A DNA stretch of 44,351 bases, taken from NCBI GenBank assembly GCA_019745575.1, contig JAIETA010000127.1:1-44351 (forward strand), written 5' to 3'. Position numbers and translations under genes: made by a program. The stretch's first letter is position 1. Each line of letters begins with the position of its first letter. The DNA is from Reyranella sp. (GTDB lineage: Bacteria > Pseudomonadota > Alphaproteobacteria > Reyranellales > Reyranellaceae). Shown in pieces: positions 23,584 to 32,380 of the stretch. A model generated the notes under the pieces. The model made no database searches and was not told where the DNA came from. It saw only the letters and a program-made list of their open reading frames with translations.

Positions 23584-24618
23584 ATGACCGAAGCCCTGTT
23601 GCAGACCACCGTCGTCGGCTCCTACCCGCAGCCCGACTGGCTGGTGAATCGCGAGATGCTGTCGAAGGTCGTGCCGCGCACGCGCCTCCGGGAGATCTGG
23701 CGCGTGGCCGAGCCCTACCTGCAGCAGGCGCAGGACGACGCCACGCTGCTTGCCATCCGCGACATGGAGCGGGCCGGCATCGACATCATCACCGACGGCG
23801 AGATGCGCCGCGAAAGCTACTCCAACCACTTCGCAACCGCGCTTGAAGGCATCGATCAGGATAGTCCCGGCTACGTGACGACACGGTCGGGCCAGAAGAC
23901 GCCGGTACCGCGTGTCGTCGGCAGGATCCGCCGCACACGGCCGGTCGAGGTGCGCGACATGCAGTTCCTGCGGGCCAACACCGACCGACCGGCCAAGATC
24001 ACCCTGCCCGGCCCCTTCACGATGGGTCAGCAGGTCAAGGACGAGTTCTATCGGGACGCCGAAGCGATGTGCATGGACTACGCCGCGGCGGTGAACGAGG
24101 AGGCGCACGATCTGGTGAAGGCCGGCGCCGACGTGATCCAGCTCGACGAGCCGTGGCTGCGCAACAACCCCGAAGAAGCAAGTCGCTACGCCGTAAAAGT
24201 GATCAACCGGGCGCTAAAAGGCATCGCCGTGCCGACGGTGCTTCATCTCTGCTTCGGCTATGCCGCCGTGGTGCCCGGCCTCAGCAAGCCCTCGGGCTAC
24301 ACCTTCCTGCCGCAGCTCGCCGACACGATCGCCCAGCAGATCTCCATCGAATCGGCCCAGCCCAGGATCGACCTTGGCGTGCTGAAGGACCTTGCGCCCA
24401 AGAAGGTCATGCTGGGCGTCATCGACCTCAACGATCCCGAGATCGAAGCGCCACAGAAGATCGCCGAACGCATCCGCGCCGGCCTGAAGTATATGTCGCC
24501 CGAAAAGCTGCTGCCGGCACCCGACTGCGGCATGAAGTACCTGCCCCGCGCGACCGCCTTCGGAAAGCTGCAAGCGCTGGCGGCAGGTACGGCGATCGTG
24601 CGCCAGGAACTCGGCTAG
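23584..24618 (+). CDS. core-MetE-like (cobalamin-independent methionine synthase C-terminal domain) protein
   Basis: This 344-residue protein corresponds to the catalytic half of MetE only; the folate-binding N-terminal barrel is missing. Zinc ligands of MetE are recognisable: His221 and Cys223 (VLHLCFG), Glu256 (ISIESAQ) and Cys315 (PAPDCGMKYLPR). The start VVGSYPQP also matches. Such short proteins in archaea and bacteria transfer methyl groups from unusual donors, or demethylate substrates, rather than from methyl-folate triglutamate. It starts 10 bp after an amidase stop. Its TAG stop shares the palindrome CTAG with the opposite-strand stop of the PepSY-like gene. The methyl donor is unknown. 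Confidence 0.83.
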   Translation: MTEALLQTTVVGSYPQPDWLVNREMLSKVVPRTRLREIWRVAEPYLQQAQDDATLLAIRDMERAGIDIITDGEMRRESYSNHFATALEGIDQDSPGYVTTRSGQKTPVPRVVGRIRRTRPVEVRDMQFLRANTDRPAKITLPGPFTMGQQVKDEFYRDAEAMCMDYAAAVNEEAHDLVKAGADVIQLDEPWLRNNPEEASRYAVKVINRALKGIAVPTVLHLCFGYAAVVPGLSKPSGYTFLPQLADTIAQQISIESAQPRIDLGVLKDLAPKKVMLGVIDLNDPEIEAPQKIAERIRAGLKYMSPEKLLPAPDCGMKYLPRATAFGKLQALAAGTAIVRQELG

Positions 24619-24860
24619 CGGGCGATCGCGCGGCCGTCGGGATAGCTCGTGACCGACTTCTCGACATTGCCCCGCGTGGCCTTGCCGACCCAGTTCCCGT
24701 CGGGCCCTCGGCGCAGGTCGTGGATGTTCTTGTAACCCAGCGCCTGCAGCCGCGCCTTGGTGTCGGCGCTTCCCGTCGGATAGGCCGGATTGGGCTTCGT
24801 CTGCGCCGACGCGGCATTCGCCGCGCAAACCAGTGCGAGCGCCAGGGTGATCGACCTCAT
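24615..24860 (-). CDS. small exported PepSY-like protein
   Basis: The 81-residue product has a signal peptide (MRSITLALALVCAANAASAQ, cleavage likely after residue 19 or 20) and a mature domain of about 60 residues. The pattern KARLQALGYKNIHDLRR-GPDGNWVGKATRG-VEKSVTSYPDG resembles small periplasmic PepSY/YpeB-like domains (one helix followed by a beta sheet). Such domains often inhibit peptidases or bind other envelope proteins. Its ATG overlaps the amidohydrolase stop codon (ATGA at 24857-24860), showing translational coupling. Function is unknown. Confidence 0.68.
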   Translation of the reverse strand: MRSITLALALVCAANAASAQTKPNPAYPTGSADTKARLQALGYKNIHDLRRGPDGNWVGKATRGNVEKSVTSYPDGRAIAR

Positions 24861-26575
24861 GACGCCAGCTTGCCCTTGAGCACCGTGCCGGCATAGGCGC
24901 CGGTCGCCTCGCCATTCTCGAACGCCACGGCGCCGTTCACCAGCGTGGCCCTGATGCCCTCGGCCTTCTGCACCAGGCGACGGGCACCGCCCGGCAGGTC
25001 CTTTTCCACGGTCGGCAGGCAGGGCCGGATGCCGTTTTCCTCGAACAGCACGAGATCGGCGCGATAGCCTTCGCGCACCAGACCGCGGTCGTCGAGTTCC
25101 CAGGCTTTGGCATTGTCGTGGGTCAGTTTCCTGACCGCCTGTTCCAGCGTGAAGGCGCCGCGCTTGCGCACCCAGTAGCTGAGCAGGTGCGTCTGCAGCG
25201 AGGAGCCCATTTCCTGCGCGACGTGAGCGCCCGAATCGGAGAAGGTCGCCAGCGTGCGCGGATGTCTCAGGATGCCCAGAACGTCGTCGGGCGATTCGTT
25301 GACGATGGGCTGGATATAGACCTGGTTCTCGTCGGCCAGCGACAGGTCGATCATGACCTCGACCGGATGCCGGCCGCTGGCGCGCGCGAGGTCGGCGACG
25401 GTCGGGTCCTCCCAGTCGACGCCCTTCATGGCAAACAGGTTGTTGTAGTCGGGCTTGCGCGGATCGGTGGTGGCCGCGCCGCCGCCCTGCACCGCCTTGT
25501 CGCGCGGCTTCATGCCGGCCTCGGCGGCCACCAACTCGCGCCGCACGGCGGGATCGGCCAGCCGACGCTTCTGCTCGTCGATCGGCAGATCGCGGATCTT
25601 GCGCCACGCCGGCAACACGTCGAACGGCAGGTAGGACTTCAGCGAAAAGATAGCGTTGATCGACCGCGTCGTGCCCTGGCCGTACATGCGGCCGCCGGCG
25701 GCCACCGTGTCGTCGATGTATTGGGTCTGGTAGTTCCAGCCGGTCGGGTCGTCGCCCTGCTTGGTCGCCAGCACGCCGAACATGATCGGCCGCCTGTAGG
25801 CCAGCGCCACCTCGCGCAGCCGCGCCAGAAAGGCGCGATGAAGCGCGCCGCTGCCGATGTCGGGACCAACCTGGAAGATGCCGGCGTCGAGTTCCGCCAT
25901 CGCCGCCACGATACGGTCGATCTCCTGCCATTCGGCGATGCGACTCGCCACGGGCGCGTTGTCGGGCGTGACATGGGTCGAGGCGCGCGAGCTCGAGAAG
26001 CCCATCGCGCCGGCCCTTAGCGCCTCCTGCACGGCGGCGGCCATGCGGGCCATATCGTCTTCGGTGGCGGATTCCGACAAGGCACGGCGGCCCATGACAT
26101 ACATGCGCAGCGCCGAATGGCCGATATACATGCCGTAGTTGATCGCCTTGGGCAGGCGCTCGACGGTGGCGAGATATTCCGGAAAAGTCTCCCAGGTCCA
26201 ATCGATGCCGGCGGCCATCGCCGCGGTCGGGATGTCTTCGACCGCCGAGAGGCAGCGCGCGTACCAATCGCGGTCCTCCGGCTTGCAGGGCGCCAGCGCA
26301 AAGCCGCAGTTGCTCATGATCACCGAGGTGACGCCGTGCCAGCACGAGCAGCTGCCGAGCGGATCCCAGGCGACCTGGGCATCCATGTGCGTGTGCCCGT
26401 CGATGAAGCCCGGTGAGACGATCAGGCCGTCAGCGTCGATGGCACGGGCCGCAGGAGACGTGACGCGACCGACCTCGACAATCCTGCCATCGGCGATCCC
26501 GACATCGGCCGTGAAGCGGTCTTTGCCCGAGCCGTCGACGACCGTACCGCCGCGGATGACGAGGTCGAGGGCCAT
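24857..26575 (-). CDS. amidohydrolase, N-acyl-D-amino-acid deacylase-like
   Basis: The 572-residue protein is a large amidohydrolase with the N-terminal beta sandwich (1-55), the metal motif HTHMD (His61, His63), SNCG with Cys90 (a zinc ligand in D-aminoacylases) and the catalytic Asp447 in FSDSGAH. The two histidines that ligate the second metal in characterised D-aminoacylases are not obvious; the expected region reads FQVGPDIGSG and MFGVLATKQG. It may therefore be mononuclear or act on something other than acyl-D-amino acids. Start and stop are both coupled: TGATG with the SnoaL-like gene before it and ATGA with the PepSY-like gene after it. Confidence 0.8.
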   Translation of the reverse strand: MALDLVIRGGTVVDGSGKDRFTADVGIADGRIVEVGRVTSPAARAIDADGLIVSPGFIDGHTHMDAQVAWDPLGSCSCWHGVTSVIMSNCGFALAPCKPEDRDWYARCLSAVEDIPTAAMAAGIDWTWETFPEYLATVERLPKAINYGMYIGHSALRMYVMGRRALSESATEDDMARMAAAVQEALRAGAMGFSSSRASTHVTPDNAPVASRIAEWQEIDRIVAAMAELDAGIFQVGPDIGSGALHRAFLARLREVALAYRRPIMFGVLATKQGDDPTGWNYQTQYIDDTVAAGGRMYGQGTTRSINAIFSLKSYLPFDVLPAWRKIRDLPIDEQKRRLADPAVRRELVAAEAGMKPRDKAVQGGGAATTDPRKPDYNNLFAMKGVDWEDPTVADLARASGRHPVEVMIDLSLADENQVYIQPIVNESPDDVLGILRHPRTLATFSDSGAHVAQEMGSSLQTHLLSYWVRKRGAFTLEQAVRKLTHDNAKAWELDDRGLVREGYRADLVLFEENGIRPCLPTVEKDLPGGARRLVQKAEGIRATLVNGAVAFENGEATGAYAGTVLKGKLAS

Positions 26576-26985
26576 CAGAGCCGGTCCTTCTGTTCGACGA
26601 TCTTCCAGTAGGTGTCCTTGGCCGCGATCTTGCCGCCGCGGAAGGTGTAGATATCGCAGCCCTGGTAGTTGAGGTCCTCGCCGTCGGCGCCCTTGCCCTT
26701 CACGGTCCAGACCGAGATCGCGCGGTTGCCGGCGTAAATGTACTCCTTGTGGTCCCAGCGCATGTCGGGAATCACCTTGAAGCGGGCGGTGAGCGTCTTG
26801 CGGATCGCCTCCTTGCCCTTGAGCGTGCGGCCGACCGGCTCGGGCCCGCGCGCCAGCCAGAAGGTGGCATCGTCGGTGAAGCAGTCGACGATGCGCTCGA
26901 CGTCGCGGCTGTTGAAGGCCGCCGAGATCGACTTCATGAGTTCAGGTGTGGCGATGTCGGGGTTTGCGGCTGTGATGTCCGGCAT
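26575..26985 (-). CDS. SnoaL/NTF2-like small protein
   Basis: The 136-residue protein has the cone-shaped alpha+beta NTF2 fold pattern: helix ELMKSISAAFNSRDVERIVDCFTDDATFWLARG, then alternating strands ending with NYQGCDIYTFRGGKIAAKDTYWKI. Members are small-molecule isomerases, hydrolases or simple binders. ATG at 26985 is preceded by GGGAGG seven bases away, so the open frame farther upstream (to 27042) is not used. It heads the minus-strand group with the amidohydrolase and is divergent from the GMC oxidoreductase gene, sharing a 119-bp promoter region. Confidence 0.8.
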   Translation of the reverse strand: MPDITAANPDIATPELMKSISAAFNSRDVERIVDCFTDDATFWLARGPEPVGRTLKGKEAIRKTLTARFKVIPDMRWDHKEYIYAGNRAISVWTVKGKGADGEDLNYQGCDIYTFRGGKIAAKDTYWKIVEQKDRL

Positions 26986-27104
26986 ACGAAACCTCCCGCG
27001 CGGCTGGTTCGAAACGATTGCAGGCTTGCCCGGCCGCGGCAAGGCCGGTCGCCCTTTTCCGACGCAGGCGTGCTAGCGTGACGCCAACAAACGGGGGAAA
27101 CGCG

Positions 27105-28808
27105 GTGTACGACTACATCATCGTGGGCGGCGGCTCGGCCGGCTCGGTCATGGCCAACCGGCTGTCGGCCCGCAGCGCCACCAAGGTGCTGCTGTGCGAG
27201 GCGGGCCAGGACACGCCGCCGGGCCAGGAGCCCAGGGAGATCGCCGACTCCTATTCCGGCACGGCCTATTTCGATCCGCGTTTCCACTGGACCGAGCTGA
27301 AGGTCCACACCCAGGTGGTGAGCCACAACAACCCGCAGGAGAACCGGCCACCGCTGCGCAAGTACGAGCAGGCCCGCGTGCTGGGCGGTGGCTCGTCGAT
27401 CAACGGCCAGATGGCCAACCGCGGCGCGCCCACCGACTACGACGAGTGGGTGTCGCGCGGCGCCGCCGGCTGGGGCTGGAGCGATGTGCTGCCCTACTTC
27501 AAGAAGGTCGAGCGCGATCTCGACTTCGACGGGCCGCTGCACGGCAAGGACGGCCGCATTCCGGTGCGGCGCATTCCGCGCGAACACTGGGCGGGCCACG
27601 CCCGCGCCGTCGGCGAGGCATTCGAGGCGAAGGGCTATAAATTCCTGCCCGACCAGAACGGCGAGTTCGTCGACGGCTACTTCCCGGTCACCCATTCCAA
27701 CGCCGAGGAGCGGCGGGTGTCGGCCGCCATGGGCTACCTCGACGCCGAGACGCGCAAGCGCCCCAACCTCACGATCTCGACCGATACCCAGGTCAAGTCG
27801 TTGCTGTTCGAGGGCACGCGCTGCGTCGGCGTGACGGCAGTGATCGGCGGCCAGGAGCGGGAGTTCCGCGGCCGCGAGATCATCCTGTCGAGCGGCGCCA
27901 TCCACTCGCCCGCCCATCTGATGCGGGCCGGCATCGGACCGGTCGGCCAGCTCAGCGACCTCGGCATTCCCGTGATCTCCGCCCTGCCCGGCGTCGGCCA
28001 GCGGCTGATGGACCACCCGTCGATCGCGCTGTCCTCGTTCATCCGTCGCAGCGCGCGGCTGCGCGAGCACACACGCCGCCACATCCATGTCGGGCTGCGC
28101 TACTCGTCCAACCTGCCCGGCGTACCGAGGGGTGACATGTTCGTGGCCGTCGTCAGCAAGTCGGCCTGGCACGCCGTGGGCGAGCAGATCGCCTCGCTGC
28201 TCACCTTCATCAACAAGACCTACTCCGAGACCGGCCAGGTGAAGCTCGCCTCGCGCGACTGGCGGAGCGAGCCGGTGGTCGAGTTCAACCTGCTGTCCGA
28301 CAAGCGCGACCTCGACCGGCTGATGAGCGGTTTCAAGCTGATGGCCGCCGTCCAGATGACCGAGGCGCTGCGCAAGGTGACCGACATCCCCTTCCCCGCC
28401 TCCTACAGCGACAAGGTGCGCCAGATCGGCGTGGTCAATGCCAAGAACAAGTGGCTGACCCGGGCGGTCGCCACCCTGCTCGACGGGCCGCAGGCGCTGC
28501 GCCGCTACATGATCGAGCGCTTCGTGGTCGAGGGCTTCACCTTCGAGCAGGTGATGGGCGACGACGAGGCGCTGGAAGCCTTCGTGCGCAAGGCCGCGAT
28601 CGGCGTGTGGCATGCCTCCTGCACCTGCCGCATGGGCCGCGACGACGATCCGATGGCGGTGGTCGACACGCAGGGCCGCGTGCGCGGCGTCCAGGGCCTG
28701 CGCGTGGTTGACGCCTCGGTGTTCCCGGTCGTGCCTTGCGCCAACACGAACTTTCCCACCCTGATGACGGCGGAGAAGATCGCCGACACCATGACAAAGG
28801 CGAGTTAG
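27105..28808 (+). CDS. GMC family FAD-dependent oxidoreductase
   Basis: The 567-residue protein is a glucose-methanol-choline oxidoreductase. The FAD-binding motif GGGSAGSVMANRLS is at 8-21, GMC signature 1 (ARVLGGGSSINGQMANRG) near 88-105, signature 2 (SSGAIHSPAHLMRAGIG) near 266-282, catalytic His503 (WHASCTCRMG) and the C-terminal Asn pair in NTNFP (547/549). It would oxidise an alcohol to an aldehyde or ketone, passing electrons to oxygen, a quinone or a cytochrome. GTG at 27105 follows GGGGGAAA; the frame is open upstream but without support. It lies 17 bp before the second MetE-like gene, starting a three-gene plus-strand run. Confidence 0.9.
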   Translation: MYDYIIVGGGSAGSVMANRLSARSATKVLLCEAGQDTPPGQEPREIADSYSGTAYFDPRFHWTELKVHTQVVSHNNPQENRPPLRKYEQARVLGGGSSINGQMANRGAPTDYDEWVSRGAAGWGWSDVLPYFKKVERDLDFDGPLHGKDGRIPVRRIPREHWAGHARAVGEAFEAKGYKFLPDQNGEFVDGYFPVTHSNAEERRVSAAMGYLDAETRKRPNLTISTDTQVKSLLFEGTRCVGVTAVIGGQEREFRGREIILSSGAIHSPAHLMRAGIGPVGQLSDLGIPVISALPGVGQRLMDHPSIALSSFIRRSARLREHTRRHIHVGLRYSSNLPGVPRGDMFVAVVSKSAWHAVGEQIASLLTFINKTYSETGQVKLASRDWRSEPVVEFNLLSDKRDLDRLMSGFKLMAAVQMTEALRKVTDIPFPASYSDKVRQIGVVNAKNKWLTRAVATLLDGPQALRRYMIERFVVEGFTFEQVMGDDEALEAFVRKAAIGVWHASCTCRMGRDDDPMAVVDTQGRVRGVQGLRVVDASVFPVVPCANTNFPTLMTAEKIADTMTKAS

Positions 28809-28825
28809 ATGACGGGGGTGGCCCG

Positions 28826-29869
28826 ATGACCGGCAACGACCGCCTGCACCTGATCGGCTCGATCCCGCTCGACAATAGCGAGCAGGTCTTCCGCACGCTC
28901 GCGGCCGAGCTCGGCCCGTTCCTCAGCCGCATGCCCGACGGCGAGACCGGCGAGCGGTCGCGCTGGGTCTACTTCCAGCGCCAGATGCTGCTCGACCATC
29001 CGGCGATGGAGATCGATCCCACGGTGCCGCCCTACAAGTTCGTCCAGTGGGACGGCAAACTGGTGCGCGAGGTCGAGCAGGTGCGCTTCAAGCCCGGCGT
29101 CGACCCGGCCGCCGTGGTCTTCGAGACCGGCTACGACAAGGCGGCACTTGCGTCATGGGAGGTCTTCAGGCGTCTGCGCGGCGCCGGCGCGATCCCGGCC
29201 GGCATGCGCTTCCAGGTCTGCCTGCCGACGCCGCAGGCCAGCGGTTACCTCTATGTCAGCGGCCCGGCGCGCGAGACCTACTTCGCCGTCTACGAGCGGG
29301 CGCTCAAGACGGCGCTCGCCAACATCGTGGCCGCCGTCCCGCCCGGCGATCTCTGCATCCAATGGGACGTCTGTCAGGAAGTGCTGGCCTTCGAGAACTA
29401 CTTCAAGGACCGTCCACCGCACTACAAGACCCAGATCTTCGACATGCTCGGCCGTCTGGGCGACGCCGTGCCGGCCGGCGTCGAGATGGGCTACCACCTC
29501 TGCTACGGCTCGCCGCGCGACGAACATCTTGTCCAGCCCGCGGATGCCGCGATCCTGGTCGAGATGATGAACGGCATCGCCGCCGCCACCCGGCGGCGCA
29601 TCGACTTTCTGCACATTCCCGTGCCCAAGGGGCGCACCGACGAGGCCTACTACGCGCCCCTGAAGGCGTGGCGGCGGCCAACGGGAGCCCGGCTCTATCT
29701 CGGGCTGCTGCACTACGACGACGATACCGGCGACAAGGCACGCATCGCCGTGGCGCGGCGGTTCGCGGACGACTTCGGCCTGTCGGCCGAATGCGGCTGG
29801 GGCCGCACTGAACCCGGGCGCCTGCCCGGGCTGCTGAAAGGTCATCGAGTGGCGGCGGAGATGTTGTGA
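28826..29869 (+). CDS. MetE/UROD-superfamily protein with conserved zinc ligands
   Basis: The 347-residue protein is a distant relative of the C-terminal domain of cobalamin-independent methionine synthase. His224 and Cys226 (GYHLCYGSPRDEH) and Cys323 (SAECGWGRTEP) sit where MetE has its zinc-binding His, Cys and Cys. The start HLIGSIPLDN also resembles the family's GSxP strand. It is very different from the core-MetE-like protein at 23584-24618. Many such proteins are annotated hypothetical; a zinc-dependent methyl transfer or demethylation is plausible but unproven. It sits between a GMC oxidoreductase and a D-2-hydroxyacid dehydrogenase and overlaps the latter's start. Confidence 0.72.
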   Translation: MTGNDRLHLIGSIPLDNSEQVFRTLAAELGPFLSRMPDGETGERSRWVYFQRQMLLDHPAMEIDPTVPPYKFVQWDGKLVREVEQVRFKPGVDPAAVVFETGYDKAALASWEVFRRLRGAGAIPAGMRFQVCLPTPQASGYLYVSGPARETYFAVYERALKTALANIVAAVPPGDLCIQWDVCQEVLAFENYFKDRPPHYKTQIFDMLGRLGDAVPAGVEMGYHLCYGSPRDEHLVQPADAAILVEMMNGIAAATRRRIDFLHIPVPKGRTDEAYYAPLKAWRRPTGARLYLGLLHYDDDTGDKARIAVARRFADDFGLSAECGWGRTEPGRLPGLLKGHRVAAEML

Positions 29870-30828
29870 TGGTCGAACGTGTTCTCGTGGTGGGTCCAAA
29901 GGATTGCCTGGCGATGGTCGACGAGATCGCGCCCAAGGGCTTCGAGGTGGTGAAGGCGCTGCACAATTCGCCCGAGCAGAAGGCCGCGCTGCCCGGCACC
30001 CACTACTTCGTGGGCTTCATCCAGCAGTACGTGACCGAGCAACTCTACAAGGATGCGCCGCACCTCAAGCTGGTGCAGATGCTGAGCGCCGGCTACGACC
30101 GGGCCGATCTGGCCGCCGCCGCCAAGAGCAAGGTACCGCGCTGCGCCAACGGTGGCGCCAACTCCGTCGCCGTCTCGGAGCACGCGCTGCTGCTGATGCT
30201 GGCAGTCTCGCGCCGGCTCATCACCCAGCACGCCAACGTGACGGCCGGCCGCTGGCACGGCAACGCCCCGCCCACCGTCCACGAGGTGCGCAACAAGGTG
30301 CTGGGCATCGTCGGCCTCGGCACCATCGGCAAGAAGGTGGCGCGGCTGGCGCTCGCCTTCGGCATGATCGTGCACTACTACGACATCGCCCGCCTGAAGG
30401 AAGACGAGGAAGACGCGCTCGGCGTGCGTTTCCGGCTGCTGCCGGAGATCCTGCGCGGCAGCGACATCCTCTCGCTGCACGTGCCGCTGAACGACTCGAC
30501 ACGCCATCTGATCGGCGCCGCCGAGCTCGCCGTGATGAAGAAGTCGGCGATCATCGTGAACACCTCGCGCGGCCCGGTGATCGACGAGAAGGCGATGACC
30601 GCGGCGCTGTCGGCCGGCCGGCTGTTCGGCGCCGGTCTCGACGTGTTCGACGAGGAGCCGACGCCGGCCGACAATCCGCTGCTGAAGCTCGATAATGTCG
30701 TGCTGACCGCCCATCTCGCCGGACCGACCTACGAGAGCAACGTCACCCGCCTGCGCAACGGCTTCGACAACGTCCAGCGCGTGGCGCGCGGCGAGCCCGC
30801 CCTATGGGTGGTGCCCGAACTGGCCTGA
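29869..30828 (+). CDS. D-2-hydroxyacid dehydrogenase
   Basis: The 319-residue protein has the two-domain fold of NAD-dependent D-2-hydroxyacid dehydrogenases: NAD-binding GLGTIG near 143-148, catalytic Arg in NTSRGPVID, Glu in DVFDEEP and His in LTAHLAGPT. It interconverts a 2-hydroxy and a 2-oxo acid. ATG at 29869 shares its first base with the stop of the preceding gene (TGATG); GTG at 29866 (GTGA overlap) is an equally valid start. Being last of the GMC, MetE-like and dehydrogenase run, it may handle a glycerate- or glycolate-like product of that pathway. Confidence 0.87.
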   Translation: MVERVLVVGPKDCLAMVDEIAPKGFEVVKALHNSPEQKAALPGTHYFVGFIQQYVTEQLYKDAPHLKLVQMLSAGYDRADLAAAAKSKVPRCANGGANSVAVSEHALLLMLAVSRRLITQHANVTAGRWHGNAPPTVHEVRNKVLGIVGLGTIGKKVARLALAFGMIVHYYDIARLKEDEEDALGVRFRLLPEILRGSDILSLHVPLNDSTRHLIGAAELAVMKKSAIIVNTSRGPVIDEKAMTAALSAGRLFGAGLDVFDEEPTPADNPLLKLDNVVLTAHLAGPTYESNVTRLRNGFDNVQRVARGEPALWVVPELA

Positions 30829-30838
30829 GTGCCTCCCG

Positions 30839-32092
30839 CTACGTCTCGAGCGGCGCCCGATTGGTCTCGGCCAGTCGCAGGACGGCAAGAAAGGACACCG
30901 CCGCCGCGGCCATGATCATGAAAGCGGGGCTAAAGCTGTTGCCGGTGCGATCGACCAGCCATGCCGCCACGGCAGGGCTCAGCCCGCCGACGATGCCAAG
31001 CGTGACATTGTAGCCCAGCGCGATGGCCGTACAGCGCACCGCCAGCGGCGCCGCCTCGACCAGGGTCGTGGGCAGCACGCCGATATAGCCGCCGAGGACC
31101 ACGACGAAGCCCAGTTGGCCCAGCAGGACGAGGCCGGGCGTGCCATGGTGCATCAGCCAGAAGAACGGCAGCGCGCCCGCCACGCCCAGCACCGTGGCCG
31201 CCAGCAGAACCGGGCGGCGGCCAACCCGGTCCGACAACCAGCCCATCGCCACCATCACCGGCAGCAGCACGATCATGCTGAGGGTGTTGATTTCCAGCGC
31301 CACCGCGGGCGCCACACCGTCGACCAGTTGCAGCCAGCTCACGATGTAGACGAACATCAGGTAGAAGCCGACCGAGTTGAACACGGCGAGAGCCGCCAGA
31401 CGGACCAGCAGCGGCGCGTGGTGGCGCAGCGTCTCGACGACCGGCGAGCGTTCGGTCAACCGTACTTTTGGAGCCTCGCCGGCCTGCCGTCGCAGCACGA
31501 ATCCCGCCAGGCCGACGACAAGGCCGAGCAGGAACGGAATCCGCCAGCCCCACGCCTCCAGCGCCTCGGACGACATCACCGAGGCAAGCGCCGCGGCCGT
31601 CGCCGAGCCAAGCAGGATGCCGCCCACCGCGCCGCAGCAGGCGATCGCCCCGATGACGCCGCGCCGGTTCGGCGGCGCCCGTTCGACCATGAAGACGATG
31701 GAGGTGGTGTATTCCCCGCCGACCGACAGGCCCTGGAGCATGCGCAGCACCGTGAGCAGGATCGGCGCCGCCACGCCCAGCACCTGATACCCCGGCAGGA
31801 CTCCCACCAGGAAGGTCGGCACCGCCATCGCCACGACCGAAATAGTGAGCGCCGTCCGCCGGCCAAGCCTGTCGCCGATATGGCCGATCAGCGCGCCCCC
31901 GACAGGCCGCATCAGAAATCCCACGGCGAAGATTCCGAACGCCGCCAGAACCTGCGCCACCGGATCCTCGCTGGGGAAGAAGGCGCGCCCGATGGCGGCG
32001 GCGAAGTAGCCGTAGACCGCGAAATCGTACCATTCCAGCACATTGCCGATGGCGCCGGCGGCGATCATGCGCCGTGTACTTCCAAATAGCAC
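30839..32092 (-). CDS. MFS transporter, metabolite:H+ symporter type
   Basis: The 417-residue protein has twelve hydrophobic segments and MFS signatures of the MHS (ProP/ShiA/KgtP) subgroup: GNVLEWYDFAVYGYFA in helix 1, GALIGHIGDRLGRRTAL in loop 2-3, LRMLQGLSVGGEYTTSIVFMVERAP in helix 4 and LSDRVGRRPVL in loop 8-9. It should import a carboxylate or betaine-like solute with protons. GTG at 32092 has GGGGAG six bases upstream. It lies 48 bp downstream of fdsD on the same strand and may be transcribed with the formate dehydrogenase genes, although a formate role is not implied by the family. Confidence 0.88.
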   Translation of the reverse strand: MLFGSTRRMIAAGAIGNVLEWYDFAVYGYFAAAIGRAFFPSEDPVAQVLAAFGIFAVGFLMRPVGGALIGHIGDRLGRRTALTISVVAMAVPTFLVGVLPGYQVLGVAAPILLTVLRMLQGLSVGGEYTTSIVFMVERAPPNRRGVIGAIACCGAVGGILLGSATAAALASVMSSEALEAWGWRIPFLLGLVVGLAGFVLRRQAGEAPKVRLTERSPVVETLRHHAPLLVRLAALAVFNSVGFYLMFVYIVSWLQLVDGVAPAVALEINTLSMIVLLPVMVAMGWLSDRVGRRPVLLAATVLGVAGALPFFWLMHHGTPGLVLLGQLGFVVVLGGYIGVLPTTLVEAAPLAVRCTAIALGYNVTLGIVGGLSPAVAAWLVDRTGNSFSPAFMIMAAAAVSFLAVLRLAETNRAPLET

Positions 32093-32140
32093 CGCTGCTC
32101 CCCTGCTGCGGTCGCACCGTAACGACCAGGCAGGCCTGGT

Positions 32141-32374
32141 TCAAACGCGGACGGACAGCAATTGCGCCTCCCGAAGGCGTCCGACCGCGTCGCGCACCGG
32201 ACCGTCGAGGCCCGCGCCGCCGCCAGCGAGGTGGGTGGCGATCTCAGCCCGCATGCGGGGCTCCCAGAACTTGTTCAGGTGGTCGGCAATCGCCGCCGCC
32301 GGGTCCCTGCCACGCTGGGCGGCGAAGAAACGCCCGATCTGGTTGGCCATCCTCACCAGCTTGGCAATCTCCAT
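32141..32374 (-). CDS. fdsD: formate dehydrogenase delta subunit
   Basis: The 77-residue protein fits FdsD: MEIAKLVRMANQIGRFFAAQ followed by a conserved HLNKFWEPRMRAEI segment. FdsD is a small helical subunit or assembly factor needed for activity of the soluble NAD-dependent molybdenum formate dehydrogenase. Its ATG lies 6 bp after the fdsA stop, with GGAG inside the fdsA end. In Cupriavidus and Rhodobacter the accessory gene fdsC lies between fdsA and fdsD; here it does not. Confidence 0.88.
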   Translation of the reverse strand: MEIAKLVRMANQIGRFFAAQRGRDPAAAIADHLNKFWEPRMRAEIATHLAGGGAGLDGPVRDAVGRLREAQLLSVRV

Positions 32375-32380
32375 AGGCCG

